DNA from: Alphaproteobacteria bacterium
GTDB lineage: Bacteria > Bacteroidota > Bacteroidia > Bacteroidales > FEN-979
Length of the DNA stretch: 64,000 bases
Direction of reading: 5' to 3'
Assembly (NCBI GenBank): GCA_009928665.1
Contig: SACF01000017.1
Span: forward strand, 1 to 64,000
A program made the translations under genes and the position numbers. The notes below the pieces were generated by a model. That model ran no database searches, was not told the origin of the DNA, and worked only from the letters and a program-made list of their open reading frames with translations. Positions 17,416-26,306 of this stretch are shown here, piece by piece (within the stretch, counting starts at the first letter, position 1; each line of letters opens with the position of its first letter).

Positions 17416-18063
17416 ATGAAAAAAAATTTACTCATGTCGGGAATCCTGGTGATCCTGGCCACTTATCTTTTTACCTCGTGCAGTCCGGTCACCATGACTA
17501 CATGGACCAATCCCAAGGAAAACCAGAAGATGGGAAATGTAGTTGTCTGGGCGATGTTTAATAAACTGGAATACCAGAAACCCTTTGAGCAGTATGCCGT
17601 GAACTACTTCAACAACAAAGGATTTAAAGCCACGGAATCGCTCAACTTTATCCAACCCGGCGTCAAATACGATCTGACACAGCTAGAGAAGAAGTTCGAC
17701 AGCCTGGGTGTCGATGGGATCCTTGTCATTACTTACAAAGGAACCGATAAGTCGCAAAACTATGTGCCTCCTACCACCACAGTTTATCCCGACTATTACT
17801 ATAACTATTACAACTATTATAACTGGGGATACCCTGTGTATGGATTCGGCACCAATGTAGTGACCACCGGCGGTTACTGGGTCACCACCTCGACGGTGAA
17901 CCTCCACGCAAATCTTTACTCGAACAGTAACAACGGTTTAATCTGGACCGCGGAAATTTCCATCGACGACCCCCAATACATCGACGAGGTAGCCTACAAG
18001 GTTGCCGGTAAGATGTATGCCGACTGGCAGCAGCAAGGATTGCTGAAGTTTGCAGCGAAGTAG
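17416..18063 (+). CDS. Lipoprotein with a Tyr/Asn-rich segment (unknown function)
   Basis: The signal peptide with lipobox LFTSC places lipidated Cys22. The N-domain (about 25-110) has alternating hydrophobic residues, e.g. MGNVVVWAMFNKLEYQKPFEQY and VDGILVITYKGTD, similar in style to stress-related or DUF4136-like lipoproteins, though I cannot confirm that family. A low-complexity YYYNYYNYYNWGYP stretch (about 128-142) separates it from a C-terminal half with VNLHANLYSNSNNGLIWTAE and a final helix. It is monocistronic, with a promoter box upstream and a hairpin downstream. Confidence 0.75.
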   Translation: MKKNLLMSGILVILATYLFTSCSPVTMTTWTNPKENQKMGNVVVWAMFNKLEYQKPFEQYAVNYFNNKGFKATESLNFIQPGVKYDLTQLEKKFDSLGVDGILVITYKGTDKSQNYVPPTTTVYPDYYYNYYNYYNWGYPVYGFGTNVVTTGGYWVTTSTVNLHANLYSNSNNGLIWTAEISIDDPQYIDEVAYKVAGKMYADWQQQGLLKFAAK

Positions 18064-18100
18064 GTTTCCTGACGGGATCCCGAAAGGTATGCATTGAACT

Positions 18101-18147
18101 TGCCCGGAGTGGGAGCGGTTTTTTACCAATTTCTGTCCGGGCATTTT
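18101..18147 (+). terminator. Probable terminator after the lipoprotein gene
   Basis: TGCCCGGA (18101-18108) pairs perfectly with TCCGGGCA (18136-18143) around a 27-base loop and is followed by TTTT. The long loop and short T-run make it moderate evidence. Confidence 0.5.
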
Positions 18148-18200
18148 ATATGACTGATGGGAGCAGATTTACAAAAATGATTTCCTGTTCTTCCCGGTAA

Positions 18201-19289
18201 TTAAAAGATGACCTGAAAATCCTGATCCCGTCGTACCGGTTCAAATCCGGCTTCCCGGATCGCATCCTGCATCCCTGTGGCATCGAACCAGTGACGGGCG
18301 CCGGCTACCCGAACGACATTTTCCTCGATCATGATGCTCCCGAAATCGTTGGCTCCAGCATGAAGGCAGAGTTGTCCGGTCTCTTTTCCCACCGTAAGCC
18401 AGGATGCCTGAATGTTGGGAATGTTGGGAAGCATGATCCTGCTGAGGGCGATCATCCGGATATACTCCTCGGGGCTTACCTTGTTTTGGACTCCTGATTT
18501 CATTTTCAGAACCGTTTGGTCATCCTGGAACGGCCAGGGAATAAACGAAAGAAAACCCTTGCTTCCCGCCGGTTTTTCATATTGGAGCGTTCGTAACATC
18601 ACAAGGTGTCCGAGCCGTTCCTCCAGGGTTTCGATGTGACCGAACATCATGGTGGCAGAAGTAGTCAGATTGAGCCGGTGTGCAGCCCGCATGACATCCA
18701 GCCACTCGCCTGCAGTACATTTGACCGGCGAAATAAGTTTCCTGACCCGGTCGGAAAGGATCTCGGCCCCGGCTCCCGGGAGGCTGCTCAATCCGGATGC
18801 CGCCAACCGTTCGAGAATGGTCTGATAGGGAAGGTTTTCGAGCCTGGAGAGATGTACGATCTCGGGCGGCCCTAACGCGTGAAGCCTGAGGCCGGGATAA
18901 CGTAGTTTCAGCTCGCGGAAGAGGTTTTCGTAGAATTCAAGCCGGAGATGGGGGTGCATACCTCCCTGGAGCAGCAACTGGTTGCCTCCCAGTTGCATCA
19001 TCTCTTCAATTTTTTCGCAGTATTCGGGAATAGAGGTTATGTAAGCATCCCCGCTGTTCAATGGCCTGTAAAAATTGCAGAATTTGCATCCCGAAATACA
19101 GACATTAGTGATATTCACATTCCGGTCGATGATCCAGGTCACGGTGTTATCGGGATGATGTCGGCTCCGTAATTCATGACCCAGCCATATCAGTAGTGGA
19201 AGCGGACTTTCATGGTACAGGTATACACCCTCTTCGACGGTCAAAGGGTCCAGTCTCAGCGCTTTTTCGATCAGACGCTCTCGGTTCAT
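18201..19289 (-). CDS. mqnC: Dehypoxanthine futalosine cyclase (MqnC), radical SAM
   Basis: Cyclises dehypoxanthine futalosine in the futalosine route to menaquinone. With the start at the internal ATG (MNRERLIEKALRLDP), the radical SAM ligands are Cys64, Cys68 and Cys71 in NVCISGCKFCNFYRP. LSSLPGAGAEIL matches the family SIPGGGAEIL segment (CofH/MqnC/MqnE superfamily), and ATMMFGHIET is also typical. The NFYRP context fits MqnC better than MqnE. The frame extends 15 codons upstream to 19334. It is divergent from the aminopeptidase gene. No other mqn gene is in the window. Confidence 0.88.
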   Translation of the reverse strand: MNRERLIEKALRLDPLTVEEGVYLYHESPLPLLIWLGHELRSRHHPDNTVTWIIDRNVNITNVCISGCKFCNFYRPLNSGDAYITSIPEYCEKIEEMMQLGGNQLLLQGGMHPHLRLEFYENLFRELKLRYPGLRLHALGPPEIVHLSRLENLPYQTILERLAASGLSSLPGAGAEILSDRVRKLISPVKCTAGEWLDVMRAAHRLNLTTSATMMFGHIETLEERLGHLVMLRTLQYEKPAGSKGFLSFIPWPFQDDQTVLKMKSGVQNKVSPEEYIRMIALSRIMLPNIPNIQASWLTVGKETGQLCLHAGANDFGSIMIEENVVRVAGARHWFDATGMQDAIREAGFEPVRRDQDFQVIF

Positions 19290-19394
19290 AATATTGTTGG
19301 CGTTCAAACGAGCTATTCGGATCAGGCGACTCAATGTCGGAGCAGTCGTTCCTGGGTACGCTTTCCGGGAATCGCCCGTGATGCAGAATTTTGC

Positions 19395-19402
19395 TAATTT
19401 TG
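19395..19402 (+). promoter_or_regulatory. Candidate -7 box for the aminopeptidase gene
   Basis: TAATTTTG matches TAnnTTTG, 30 bases before the chosen ATG at 19432. It supports that start over in-frame upstream codons. Confidence 0.5.
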
Positions 19403-19431
19403 CCGGATTCCGTTACAAAAGTACGAAAATC

Positions 19432-20919
19432 ATGATACCTGAAATCAAGATCACCTCGAGGGAACAGGAGCTCGATAACCTGGTGGTTATTATTTCGAAC
19501 TGGAGTGGGCTTCCGGGAGGAATTTTCAGCCAGGCTGAAAAGAATTATTTGAAACTACAGGTCGAAAAGGCGGAAAAAGAGGTGGTGATGCTTCATCGTA
19601 TGACCTACCAGGTTTTCCTTTTTTTCATCCGGAAGGGCAATGATACTGCGGGTGTGCTGGAACGTTGCCGGAAGGCCGGCAGCGAAATCGCTCGTATATT
19701 GAACGAAAACAAAGCACAACGGGTAGCTCTTTTCGATGCCCAGGGGAACGGACCGGAGACCCTGGCTCTGGCCGAAGGATTGGCCCTGGCCGGATACCAG
19801 TACCGGCGGTTTAAATCGGATGCCAAAGCTGAGAATACCCTTCGTGAAGTCGAGATCTATTCCTCATTTCTTTCTGTTTCTGATGCACCAAAGGGTAAAC
19901 GCCACGCATCTGAAACCATACCCCTGCCACATTTGAACATCCTTCTCGAAACGGTTGCCTGGTGCCGCGACCTGGTCAACACGCCGAACTCCCACCAAAC
20001 GGCTGCCACCTTTGTAGCGGAGGTGGAACAGCGGGCATTGCAACCGGGCGCTTCGGTCGAGATTTTGAACAAGCCAAAACTGGAAGCCCTGAAGATGGGC
20101 GGCATTTTGGCTGTCAACAAAGGAAGCCAGGAACCGCCAGTGTTCACTGTCGTTGAATGGCATCCTGATAATCCCGTGAATTCAAAGCCCATTATCCTGG
20201 TCGGGAAGGGAATCATATACGATACCGGAGGGATGAATCTCAAGCCGGGGTCCGGCATGCTGAACATGAAAAACGACATGGCCGGAGCGGCTACTGTTGC
20301 TGCGGTTATGGTCGCTGCTGCGCGTACCAGGATGCCGCTGCATCTGGTCGGATTGATGCCGGCAACCGATAACAGGCCCGGACCGCAGGCCATCGTTCCG
20401 GGTGATGTGATTACCTTCACCGATGGAACGACTGTAGAGGTCGTTGACACTGACGCCGAAGGACGCCTTCTGCTTGCCGATGCCCTCTGCTATGCCCGAC
20501 GATACGATCCCGCGCTGGTGATTGATCTGGCAACCCTTACCGGTTCGGCTGTACGGGCTTTGGGACCTTACGGAGCCGCAGCAATGCAAAAGGATGCCGC
20601 CCCGGAGCTGGAGTTGCTTAAAAAATCAGGACAACAGGTTCATGAAAGAGTGGCCGAATTCCCCTTGTGGGAGGAGTACGGGGAGTCGTTGAAATCGGAA
20701 ATTGCCGATCTGAAAAATCTGGGAACTCCCGAGGCCGGATTGATCATCGCGGCCAAATTCCTGGAACATTTCACCCGGTATCCCTATATTCATCTGGATA
20801 TTGCCGGGCCGGCATTTTTAGACAAGCAGGACTCCTACCGGGGTATAGGGGGAACCGGATTCGGGGTGAGACTGCTTTTCGATTTTCTCTCTAACCTGGC
20901 AAACCAACCATCACATTGA
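19432..20919 (+). CDS. Leucyl aminopeptidase (M17)
   Basis: Cytosolic dinuclear-metal aminopeptidase removing N-terminal residues. The start was chosen at MIPEIKITSREQEL, downstream of the promoter box. The N-terminal macro-like domain spans about 1-165. The C-terminal catalytic domain shows WCRDLVNTPNSHQTAATF, GKGIIYDTGGMNLKPGSGM (metal-binding Lys and Asp), MKNDMAGAATV and VVDTDAEGRLLLADAL, the M17 signature with Asp in place of the usual first Asn. The 495-residue length is normal. It is not obviously in an operon; pdxA follows with its own promoter. Confidence 0.93.
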   Translation: MIPEIKITSREQELDNLVVIISNWSGLPGGIFSQAEKNYLKLQVEKAEKEVVMLHRMTYQVFLFFIRKGNDTAGVLERCRKAGSEIARILNENKAQRVALFDAQGNGPETLALAEGLALAGYQYRRFKSDAKAENTLREVEIYSSFLSVSDAPKGKRHASETIPLPHLNILLETVAWCRDLVNTPNSHQTAATFVAEVEQRALQPGASVEILNKPKLEALKMGGILAVNKGSQEPPVFTVVEWHPDNPVNSKPIILVGKGIIYDTGGMNLKPGSGMLNMKNDMAGAATVAAVMVAAARTRMPLHLVGLMPATDNRPGPQAIVPGDVITFTDGTTVEVVDTDAEGRLLLADALCYARRYDPALVIDLATLTGSAVRALGPYGAAAMQKDAAPELELLKKSGQQVHERVAEFPLWEEYGESLKSEIADLKNLGTPEAGLIIAAKFLEHFTRYPYIHLDIAGPAFLDKQDSYRGIGGTGFGVRLLFDFLSNLANQPSH

Positions 20920-20989
20920 TATTCCCGGGATCAGATCAATTTTAATATCAGGGATGTTAGCGAATGCTGCCCAATTCATCATTTTACAA

Positions 20990-20997
20990 TACCTTTG
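20990..20997 (+). promoter_or_regulatory. Candidate -7 box for pdxA-murF/alr
   Basis: TACCTTTG matches TAnnTTTG, 19 bases before the pdxA ATG, implying a very short leader. Confidence 0.5.
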
Positions 20998-21016
20998 TTG
21001 ACTCTAAAAAATCTTT

Positions 21017-22096
21017 ATGGAACAATCTGCTGAAAAAGAACGTCGGATCAGGGTAGGAATCACCCATGGAGATGTGAACGGGATCAGCTACGAGATCATC
21101 ATCAAAACCTTACAAGACCAGCGATTGATGGAGCTTTACACCATCGTGGTTTATGGATCCTCTAAAGTGGCCTCATATCACAGGAAAACCTTAAATATCA
21201 ATGATTTTAATTTTAACCTTGTCAGGAGGGCCGACCAGGCGCATCCTCGCCGTCCGAACATCGTCAACGTACACGATGAAGAGATCAAGATCGATTTAGG
21301 AAAATCGACACCCGTTGCCGGTGAACTGTCATTTCTATCCCTGGAGGCGGCTGTGAACGATCTTCAGAAAGATCTGATTGATGTGGTAGTTACCGCTCCT
21401 ATCAATAAGAAGAATATCCAGTCGCCCGACTTTACCTTTCCCGGGCACACCGAGTATTTTGCCCGGAAGTTCAATGTTGACGACTATCTGATGCTGATGA
21501 TCAACAATGTGTTGCGGATCGGGGTTGTCACGGGTCATGTCCCCCTGGGGAAGGTTCCGGAGTTACTTACCGAGGATTTGATCCTGAGGAAACTGCAGGT
21601 GCTGAACCATTCGCTGATGCGCGATTTTGGAATTCAGAAACCCAAGATCGCCTTGCTTTCGCTCAATCCGCATGCCGGCGACGACGGGTTATTAGGGCTG
21701 GAGGAGAAGACCATCATCCAACCTGCCATTGAAAAGGCTTACGCGGGGAATATTCTGGCTTTCGGTCCCTATCCCTCGGATGGATTTTTCGGATCCTCCA
21801 ATTTTAAGCAGTTCGATGCCATCCTGGCCATGTATCACGACCAGGGGATGGTTCCCTTCAAACTGATGTCGTTTGAAGAAGGGGTCAACTTTACTGCCGG
21901 CCTGCCGGTAATCCGTACTTCGCCTGCGCATGGCACAGCGTACGACCTGGCCGGGAAAGGGGTTGCCTCTCCCGAAGCCTTCCGGAATGCACTCTATCTG
22001 GCTTGCGACATCTTTATGAACCGGTTGGAATATGATGAATTGCATGCCAATCCACTCAAAACCCCCGGCGTTCAACCCGAAAACCCACGCCCGTGA
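21017..22096 (+). CDS. pdxA: 4-hydroxythreonine-4-phosphate dehydrogenase PdxA
   Basis: NAD-dependent oxidation and decarboxylation in the DXP-dependent pathway to pyridoxal phosphate. Typical segments are GITHGDVNGISYEIIIKTL at the N-terminus, VTAPINKKNIQ, FPGHTEYFA (metal-binding His), LNPHAGDDG and ILAMYHDQGMVPFK (metal-binding His) followed by TAGLPVIRTSPAHGTAYDLAGKG. The 359-residue length fits. The stop overlaps the GTG start of the alanine racemase fusion by four bases (GTGA), so the two are translationally coupled; alanine racemase itself needs PLP. Confidence 0.95.
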   Translation: MEQSAEKERRIRVGITHGDVNGISYEIIIKTLQDQRLMELYTIVVYGSSKVASYHRKTLNINDFNFNLVRRADQAHPRRPNIVNVHDEEIKIDLGKSTPVAGELSFLSLEAAVNDLQKDLIDVVVTAPINKKNIQSPDFTFPGHTEYFARKFNVDDYLMLMINNVLRIGVVTGHVPLGKVPELLTEDLILRKLQVLNHSLMRDFGIQKPKIALLSLNPHAGDDGLLGLEEKTIIQPAIEKAYAGNILAFGPYPSDGFFGSSNFKQFDAILAMYHDQGMVPFKLMSFEEGVNFTAGLPVIRTSPAHGTAYDLAGKGVASPEAFRNALYLACDIFMNRLEYDELHANPLKTPGVQPENPRP

Positions 22097-24705
22097 CCTT
22101 TCCGGCCTACACGGTCGAACAGGTTTCTGCCATTTGCGGCGGGAAAATTCTTTACAACGGCGATGCGGCCGCCGTGATCCGCGATCTGCTTATCGACAGC
22201 CGGCGACTGGTCCATCCGGAACAGTGCCTATTTGTGGCCCTCAAATCCGAACGGAACGACGGACACAAATACATCAGTGAACTGTATGAAAAGGGTGTCA
22301 GATGCTTTTTGGTCTCCGAATCACCTGAAAAGCCGGGTGACGGCAATTTCATCCTGGTCGATGATACGCTCCGCGCTTTGCAGGCTTTGGGCGCCTTTCA
22401 CCGGAACCGGTTCGATATTCCGGTCATCGGGATCACGGGAAGCAACGGCAAAACCATCGTTAAAGAGTGGCTATACCAATTGCTCAGCCCCGATTTCAGG
22501 ATCATCCGCAGTCCGAAAAGTTATAATTCACAGATCGGGGTACCGTTGTCGGTTTGGAAAATGGAGCCGATACATGAGTTGGCCATTTTTGAAGCCGGCA
22601 TATCCCGGACCGGCGAGATGGAACGCCTGGAGCCGGTCATCCGCCCTGCCATCGGCATCTTCACCAATATCGGCCATGCCCACGATGAGCATTTTCAGGG
22701 ATTGGAACAAAAGGTGAAGGAAAAGCTGATGCTCTTCCGGCATGCGGAGGTTCTGATTCACTGTTCAGACCATGATCTTATCAGGCAAACCCTTTCCGGC
22801 GATCCCGCTTTCCGGTCGTTAAAGACCTTCACCTGGGGACGGCGTGAAGGATCGGATATGAGGGTGACCCGGGTTGATAAAGAACCAGACTGTGCGCGGA
22901 TCACGGTTCAATTTGAGGGAGATGAATTTACCATCGCCATCCCGTTTACCGATGATGCGTCCATCGAAAATGCCATTCACTGCCTGGCAACAGGAATAAT
23001 TCTGGAGCAAATGGCCACCGATGCAGGTCAGAAATCTTTGAACCATCCGATTGGGAGTAAAGGAGTGAATACTTCGTTTTCAATTTTCAATTTTCAATTT
23101 TCAATTGGTACAATCCTTCCCCGTTTCTCAAACCTCGTACCGGTCGCCTTCCGCCTCGAACTGAAAGAAGCCGTTAACCATTGTTCGCTGATCAACGACT
23201 ATTACAATTCCGATATCAACTCGCTGATCATCGCCCTTGATTTCTTAAATCAACAAAACCAACATCAGAAAAAAAGCGTAATCCTTTCCGATATCCTGCA
23301 GTCGGGACGGGTCAGGGAGGAACTGTACCGTGAAATTGCCTCCATGCTTGAAGCCCGGAATATCAGCAGGGTGATTGGCATCGGCCGCGATATGGTCAGG
23401 TACTCCGGTTTTTTCGGGATGGAGGGACGGTTTTTCACCACCACCGACGAGTTCCTGCAACAGTTCCCGCTCTCCTCGTTCCAGCATGAGACGATTCTCC
23501 TGAAAGGCGCACGGATCTTTGAGTTTGAAAAAATCAGCCGGCAACTCCAGCAAAAGGCCCACGAAACCGTGATGGAGATCAACCTCGACGCGTTGATCCA
23601 CAACCTGAACCATTACCGTTCCCGCCTCCGGCCCGGAACCCGGATCATGGCGATGGTCAAGGCTTTCTCTTACGGCAGTGGAAGCTATGAGATCGCGAAC
23701 GTTTTGCAGTTTCACCACGTCGACTATCTTGCCGTAGCTTATGCCGACGAAGGGGTTGAGCTCCGCAAGGCGGGAATCAGGCTGCCGATCCTGGTCATGA
23801 GTCCGGAAGAGTATAGCCTCGATCTGCTCCTGAAATATAACCTGGAGCCGGAAATTTATCATTTCAGGATTCTCAGGCTGCTTATTGAAGCGATGGAGCA
23901 TAACCAGTCCTCGGTACAGGATGAGGTCCGGATCCACCTGAAGCTCGACACCGGGATGCACCGGCTGGGTTTTTTACCTGGTGAAACAGAGGCACTGATC
24001 GACCTGCTTCGTCAAAATCCCGGGTTACGTGTCCAGTCGGTTTTTACTCACCTGGCTGCCAGTGAAGATCCCTCGGAAGACGCGTTTACCCTGAAACAGA
24101 TCGACCTCTTCCGATCGGTAAGCGACCGGATACGCGGCGCACTGCCTTACCCCGTGTTGCGCCATGTTCTCAATTCGGCCGGTATCAGCAGGTTTCCCGA
24201 AGCCCAGTTCGACATGGTCCGGCTGGGAATCGGTTTGTACGGGGTGGGTAGTGATCCAACGGAACAATCGATGCTCCGGAATGTCAGCACGCTGAAGACG
24301 GTCATCACCCAATTGAAATTCATTCCGGGGGGTGAAACGGTGGGATATAACCGCAAAGGAATCGTAACCCGCGACAGTGTCATAGCCCTGATCCCGGTCG
24401 GGTATGCCGACGGACTGAACCGGAAACTCGGCAACGGAACCGGGGTAATCTACATTCACGGCAAACCGGCGCCGGTCATCGGAAATATCTGTATGGATCT
24501 GACGATGGTCGATGTGACTGATTTATGGAACCGGCATGAATTGGATCCGCAGCGGGAAGCATTGCAAATCAAAGAGGGCGATGAGGCCATCGTGTTCAAT
24601 GATGCGCATCCCGTATCAGAAATCGCGGCACAACTGGGAACCATCCCGTATGAGGTTTTGACCGGGATATCGCGCAGGGTGAAGCGGATATACTTTTACG
24701 AATAA
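22093..24705 (+). CDS. MurF ligase / alanine racemase fusion
   Basis: Bifunctional cell-wall enzyme known from Bacteroidota. The N-terminal half (about 1-470) is UDP-MurNAc-tripeptide:D-Ala-D-Ala ligase (MurF) with the ATP loop GITGSNGKTIVKEW and FEAGISRTGEMERL. The C-terminal half (about 485-870) is PLP-dependent alanine racemase with Lys523 in MVKAFSYGSGSYEI, LDTGMHRLGF and the VGYADGLNRKLGNG region. It starts with GTG overlapping the pdxA stop. Residues about 316-340 (GVNTSFSIFNFQFSIG) are encoded by a repeat array not expected in MurF. The reading frame remains intact, so the protein is probably functional. Confidence 0.95.
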   Translation: MTFPAYTVEQVSAICGGKILYNGDAAAVIRDLLIDSRRLVHPEQCLFVALKSERNDGHKYISELYEKGVRCFLVSESPEKPGDGNFILVDDTLRALQALGAFHRNRFDIPVIGITGSNGKTIVKEWLYQLLSPDFRIIRSPKSYNSQIGVPLSVWKMEPIHELAIFEAGISRTGEMERLEPVIRPAIGIFTNIGHAHDEHFQGLEQKVKEKLMLFRHAEVLIHCSDHDLIRQTLSGDPAFRSLKTFTWGRREGSDMRVTRVDKEPDCARITVQFEGDEFTIAIPFTDDASIENAIHCLATGIILEQMATDAGQKSLNHPIGSKGVNTSFSIFNFQFSIGTILPRFSNLVPVAFRLELKEAVNHCSLINDYYNSDINSLIIALDFLNQQNQHQKKSVILSDILQSGRVREELYREIASMLEARNISRVIGIGRDMVRYSGFFGMEGRFFTTTDEFLQQFPLSSFQHETILLKGARIFEFEKISRQLQQKAHETVMEINLDALIHNLNHYRSRLRPGTRIMAMVKAFSYGSGSYEIANVLQFHHVDYLAVAYADEGVELRKAGIRLPILVMSPEEYSLDLLLKYNLEPEIYHFRILRLLIEAMEHNQSSVQDEVRIHLKLDTGMHRLGFLPGETEALIDLLRQNPGLRVQSVFTHLAASEDPSEDAFTLKQIDLFRSVSDRIRGALPYPVLRHVLNSAGISRFPEAQFDMVRLGIGLYGVGSDPTEQSMLRNVSTLKTVITQLKFIPGGETVGYNRKGIVTRDSVIALIPVGYADGLNRKLGNGTGVIYIHGKPAPVIGNICMDLTMVDVTDLWNRHELDPQREALQIKEGDEAIVFNDAHPVSEIAAQLGTIPYEVLTGISRRVKRIYFYE
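23077..23104 (+). repeat. TTTTCAA tandem repeat inside murF-alr
   Basis: Four perfect 7-base copies of TTTTCAA lie in frame within the MurF part. The same repeat family lies in the intergenic region at 11538. Confidence 0.8.
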
Positions 24706-24716
24706 CAATTTATCAT

Positions 24717-24724
24717 TAAGTTTG
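24717..24724 (+). promoter_or_regulatory. Candidate -7 box for the GT2 gene
   Basis: TAAGTTTG matches TAnnTTTG, 17 bases before the ATG. Confidence 0.45.
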
Positions 24725-24740
24725 CCGTTCGATACCTGTT

Positions 24741-25484
24741 ATGGCTGGTCAAGTCCTCTCTGTTTTAATTCCCGCATACAACGAATCCGGTACCATTCAC
24801 CTGATACTTGACCGGATTCTCGCTGTTCAGCTTATCGGGAACGTGTCGAAGGAGATCATCATCATCAACGATGCGAGTACAGACCGTACCATCGAAGTGG
24901 TGGAGAATTATATCAGCGCTCATCCTGGTTCGGCCATCCGTTTGTTGAATCAGCCGAAGAACAAAGGAAAAGGGGCTGCCCTTCACCGGGGGGTGGATGA
25001 AGCCACAGGCGATTTTATCATCATCCAGGATGCCGATCTCGAGTACGATCCCTCCGAGTACAACGTGTTGCTGAAACCGGTGTTGGACGGATTCGCCGAT
25101 GTGGTTTACGGCTCCCGGTTCATGGGCGGGAAACCGCACCGGATACTCTTTTTCTGGCATTCCATCGGAAATAAGGTGCTCACCATGATTTCCAACATCT
25201 TCACCAACCTGAACCTCACCGACATGGAGACCTGTTACAAACTCTTCCGGTCGGAGTACATCAAGCAGATCAGGTTCAAGGAAAACCGGTTCGGGTTTGA
25301 GCCGGAGGTGACCTCCAAGATTGCCCGGTTCCCGAAAATCAGGATCTATGAAGTGGGCATCTCCTATTACGGACGCACTTATGAAGAGGGAAAAAAGATC
25401 GGGATGAAGGATGCATTCCGCGCCATATGGTGCCTGCTTAAATATAATGTCATTGACCGCCGGTACCTGAAAATCACCGGATAA
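24741..25484 (+). CDS. Dolichol-phosphate mannosyltransferase-like glycosyltransferase (GT2)
   Basis: A 247-residue soluble GT-A enzyme likely to transfer a sugar to polyprenyl phosphate. It shows the nucleotide-binding start [59 protein letters not shown] (the DAD metal site) and the DPM1-type [14 protein letters not shown]. No C-terminal membrane segments are present, unlike the GtrB-like gene at 37450. It directly precedes the glycan region and could supply lipid-linked sugar to the GT-C enzymes at 26938 and 28995 (inference). Confidence 0.9.
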   Translation: MAGQVLSVLIPAYNESGTIHLILDRILAVQLIGNVSKEIIIINDASTDRTIEVVENYISAHPGSAIRLLNQPKNKGKGAALHRGVDEATGDFIIIQDADLEYDPSEYNVLLKPVLDGFADVVYGSRFMGGKPHRILFFWHSIGNKVLTMISNIFTNLNLTDMETCYKLFRSEYIKQIRFKENRFGFEPEVTSKIARFPKIRIYEVGISYYGRTYEEGKKIGMKDAFRAIWCLLKYNVIDRRYLKITG

Positions 25485-25618
25485 ACCTCACCTTTCGCAG
25501 GCCTGACGGGTCCTTACCGGAATTCCGCTGCTGCCGGTCCCTGAAGTCATCCCGGAAAAGTATTATTTGTTTGCCTGCTCCCCTAATACGTATTACCTTT
25601 TCTCTGCAAGGCCGATTA

Positions 25619-26185
25619 ATGGACAAAATACTTGAACCTATGAAAGACAAGAATTTGTTGATGGTTCCAGAGGAAGTGATCATGAGTAAAATCTTTCTTA
25701 TCCGAGGACTGAGGGTGATGCTTGATATGGATTTAGCAGAACTGTATGGAGTTGAAACCAAGCAACTGAAAAGAGCTGTAAGACGTAACATTGGTCGTTT
25801 TCCACCGGATTTTATGTTCGAGCTTTCTCACAATGAACTTGAAAACTTGAGGAGCCAATTTGGCACCTCAAGTTGGGGAGGAGTTCGATACCCTCCAATG
25901 GCCTTCACAGAACAAGGCGTTGCCATGTTATCCAGTGTTTTGAACAGCGACAGATCCATTCTGGTGAATATCCAGGTCATACGAATCTTTACGAAGATGA
26001 GGGAAATGCTCCTGGCGCATAAGGATATTATTGAGAAACTTTCCCGAATCGAGCAAAAACTGGCCGATCATGACGATAAGATCCTGCTGATCTTCGAATA
26101 CCTCAAGCAGCTTGAGCAGATTAAACAACAGTCAGAAACCCAATCCAAACGCAAACTGATCGGGTTTAAACGGGATGATGAATAA
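25619..26185 (+). CDS. ORF6N-domain DNA-binding protein
   Basis: The 188-residue protein carries an ORF6N (KilA-N-like) domain: IFLIRGLRVMLDMDLAELYGV, KQLKRAVRRNIGRFPPDFMFELS and PMAFTEQGVAMLSSVLNS. A C-terminal coiled coil rich in Glu/Lys/Gln follows (about 130-175). This domain is common in phage antirepressors and as stand-alone genes in Bacteroidota. No phage or recombinase gene is adjacent. The start was chosen at MDKILEPMKDK; an ATG at 25640 is an alternative. It marks the left edge of the accessory region. Confidence 0.88.
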   Translation: MDKILEPMKDKNLLMVPEEVIMSKIFLIRGLRVMLDMDLAELYGVETKQLKRAVRRNIGRFPPDFMFELSHNELENLRSQFGTSSWGGVRYPPMAFTEQGVAMLSSVLNSDRSILVNIQVIRIFTKMREMLLAHKDIIEKLSRIEQKLADHDDKILLIFEYLKQLEQIKQQSETQSKRKLIGFKRDDE

Positions 26186-26224
26186 AGCCCTGATTGTTTG
26201 AGAGCCACCCGGCGCCTACGTTAA

Positions 26225-26262
26225 GCTAAGCGCCATGCCTGAAAACCGGCACCGCGCTTAGC
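26225..26262. other. Long imperfect palindrome (hairpin) upstream of the glycan region
   Basis: GCTAAGCGC (26225-26233) and GCGCTTAGC (26254-26262) are perfect inverted copies. Inside them TGCC (26236-26239) pairs with GGCA (26248-26251) around an 8-base loop, leaving a 2x2 internal loop. There is no T-run, so it is not a standard terminator. It may be a REP-like element or an RNA/protein-binding site. Confidence 0.6.
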
Positions 26263-26281
26263 CATTGAACTAAATATTTTC

Positions 26282-26289
26282 TATCTTTG
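26282..26289 (+). promoter_or_regulatory. Candidate -7 box for the GT-C gene pair
   Basis: TATCTTTG matches TAnnTTTG. Transcription would start only about ten bases before the proposed TTG start at 26307. Confidence 0.5.
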
Positions 26290-26306
26290 ATTTTTTAAGA
26301 CCGGAT

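Noticed and set aside
23245..23961. Minus-strand open frame of 238 codons within murF-alr
   Set aside because: Antisense shadow of a firm bifunctional gene.
25619..26185. Prophage remnant suggested by the ORF6N domain
   Set aside because: No integrase, structural or lysis genes are nearby; stand-alone ORF6N genes are common in this phylum.
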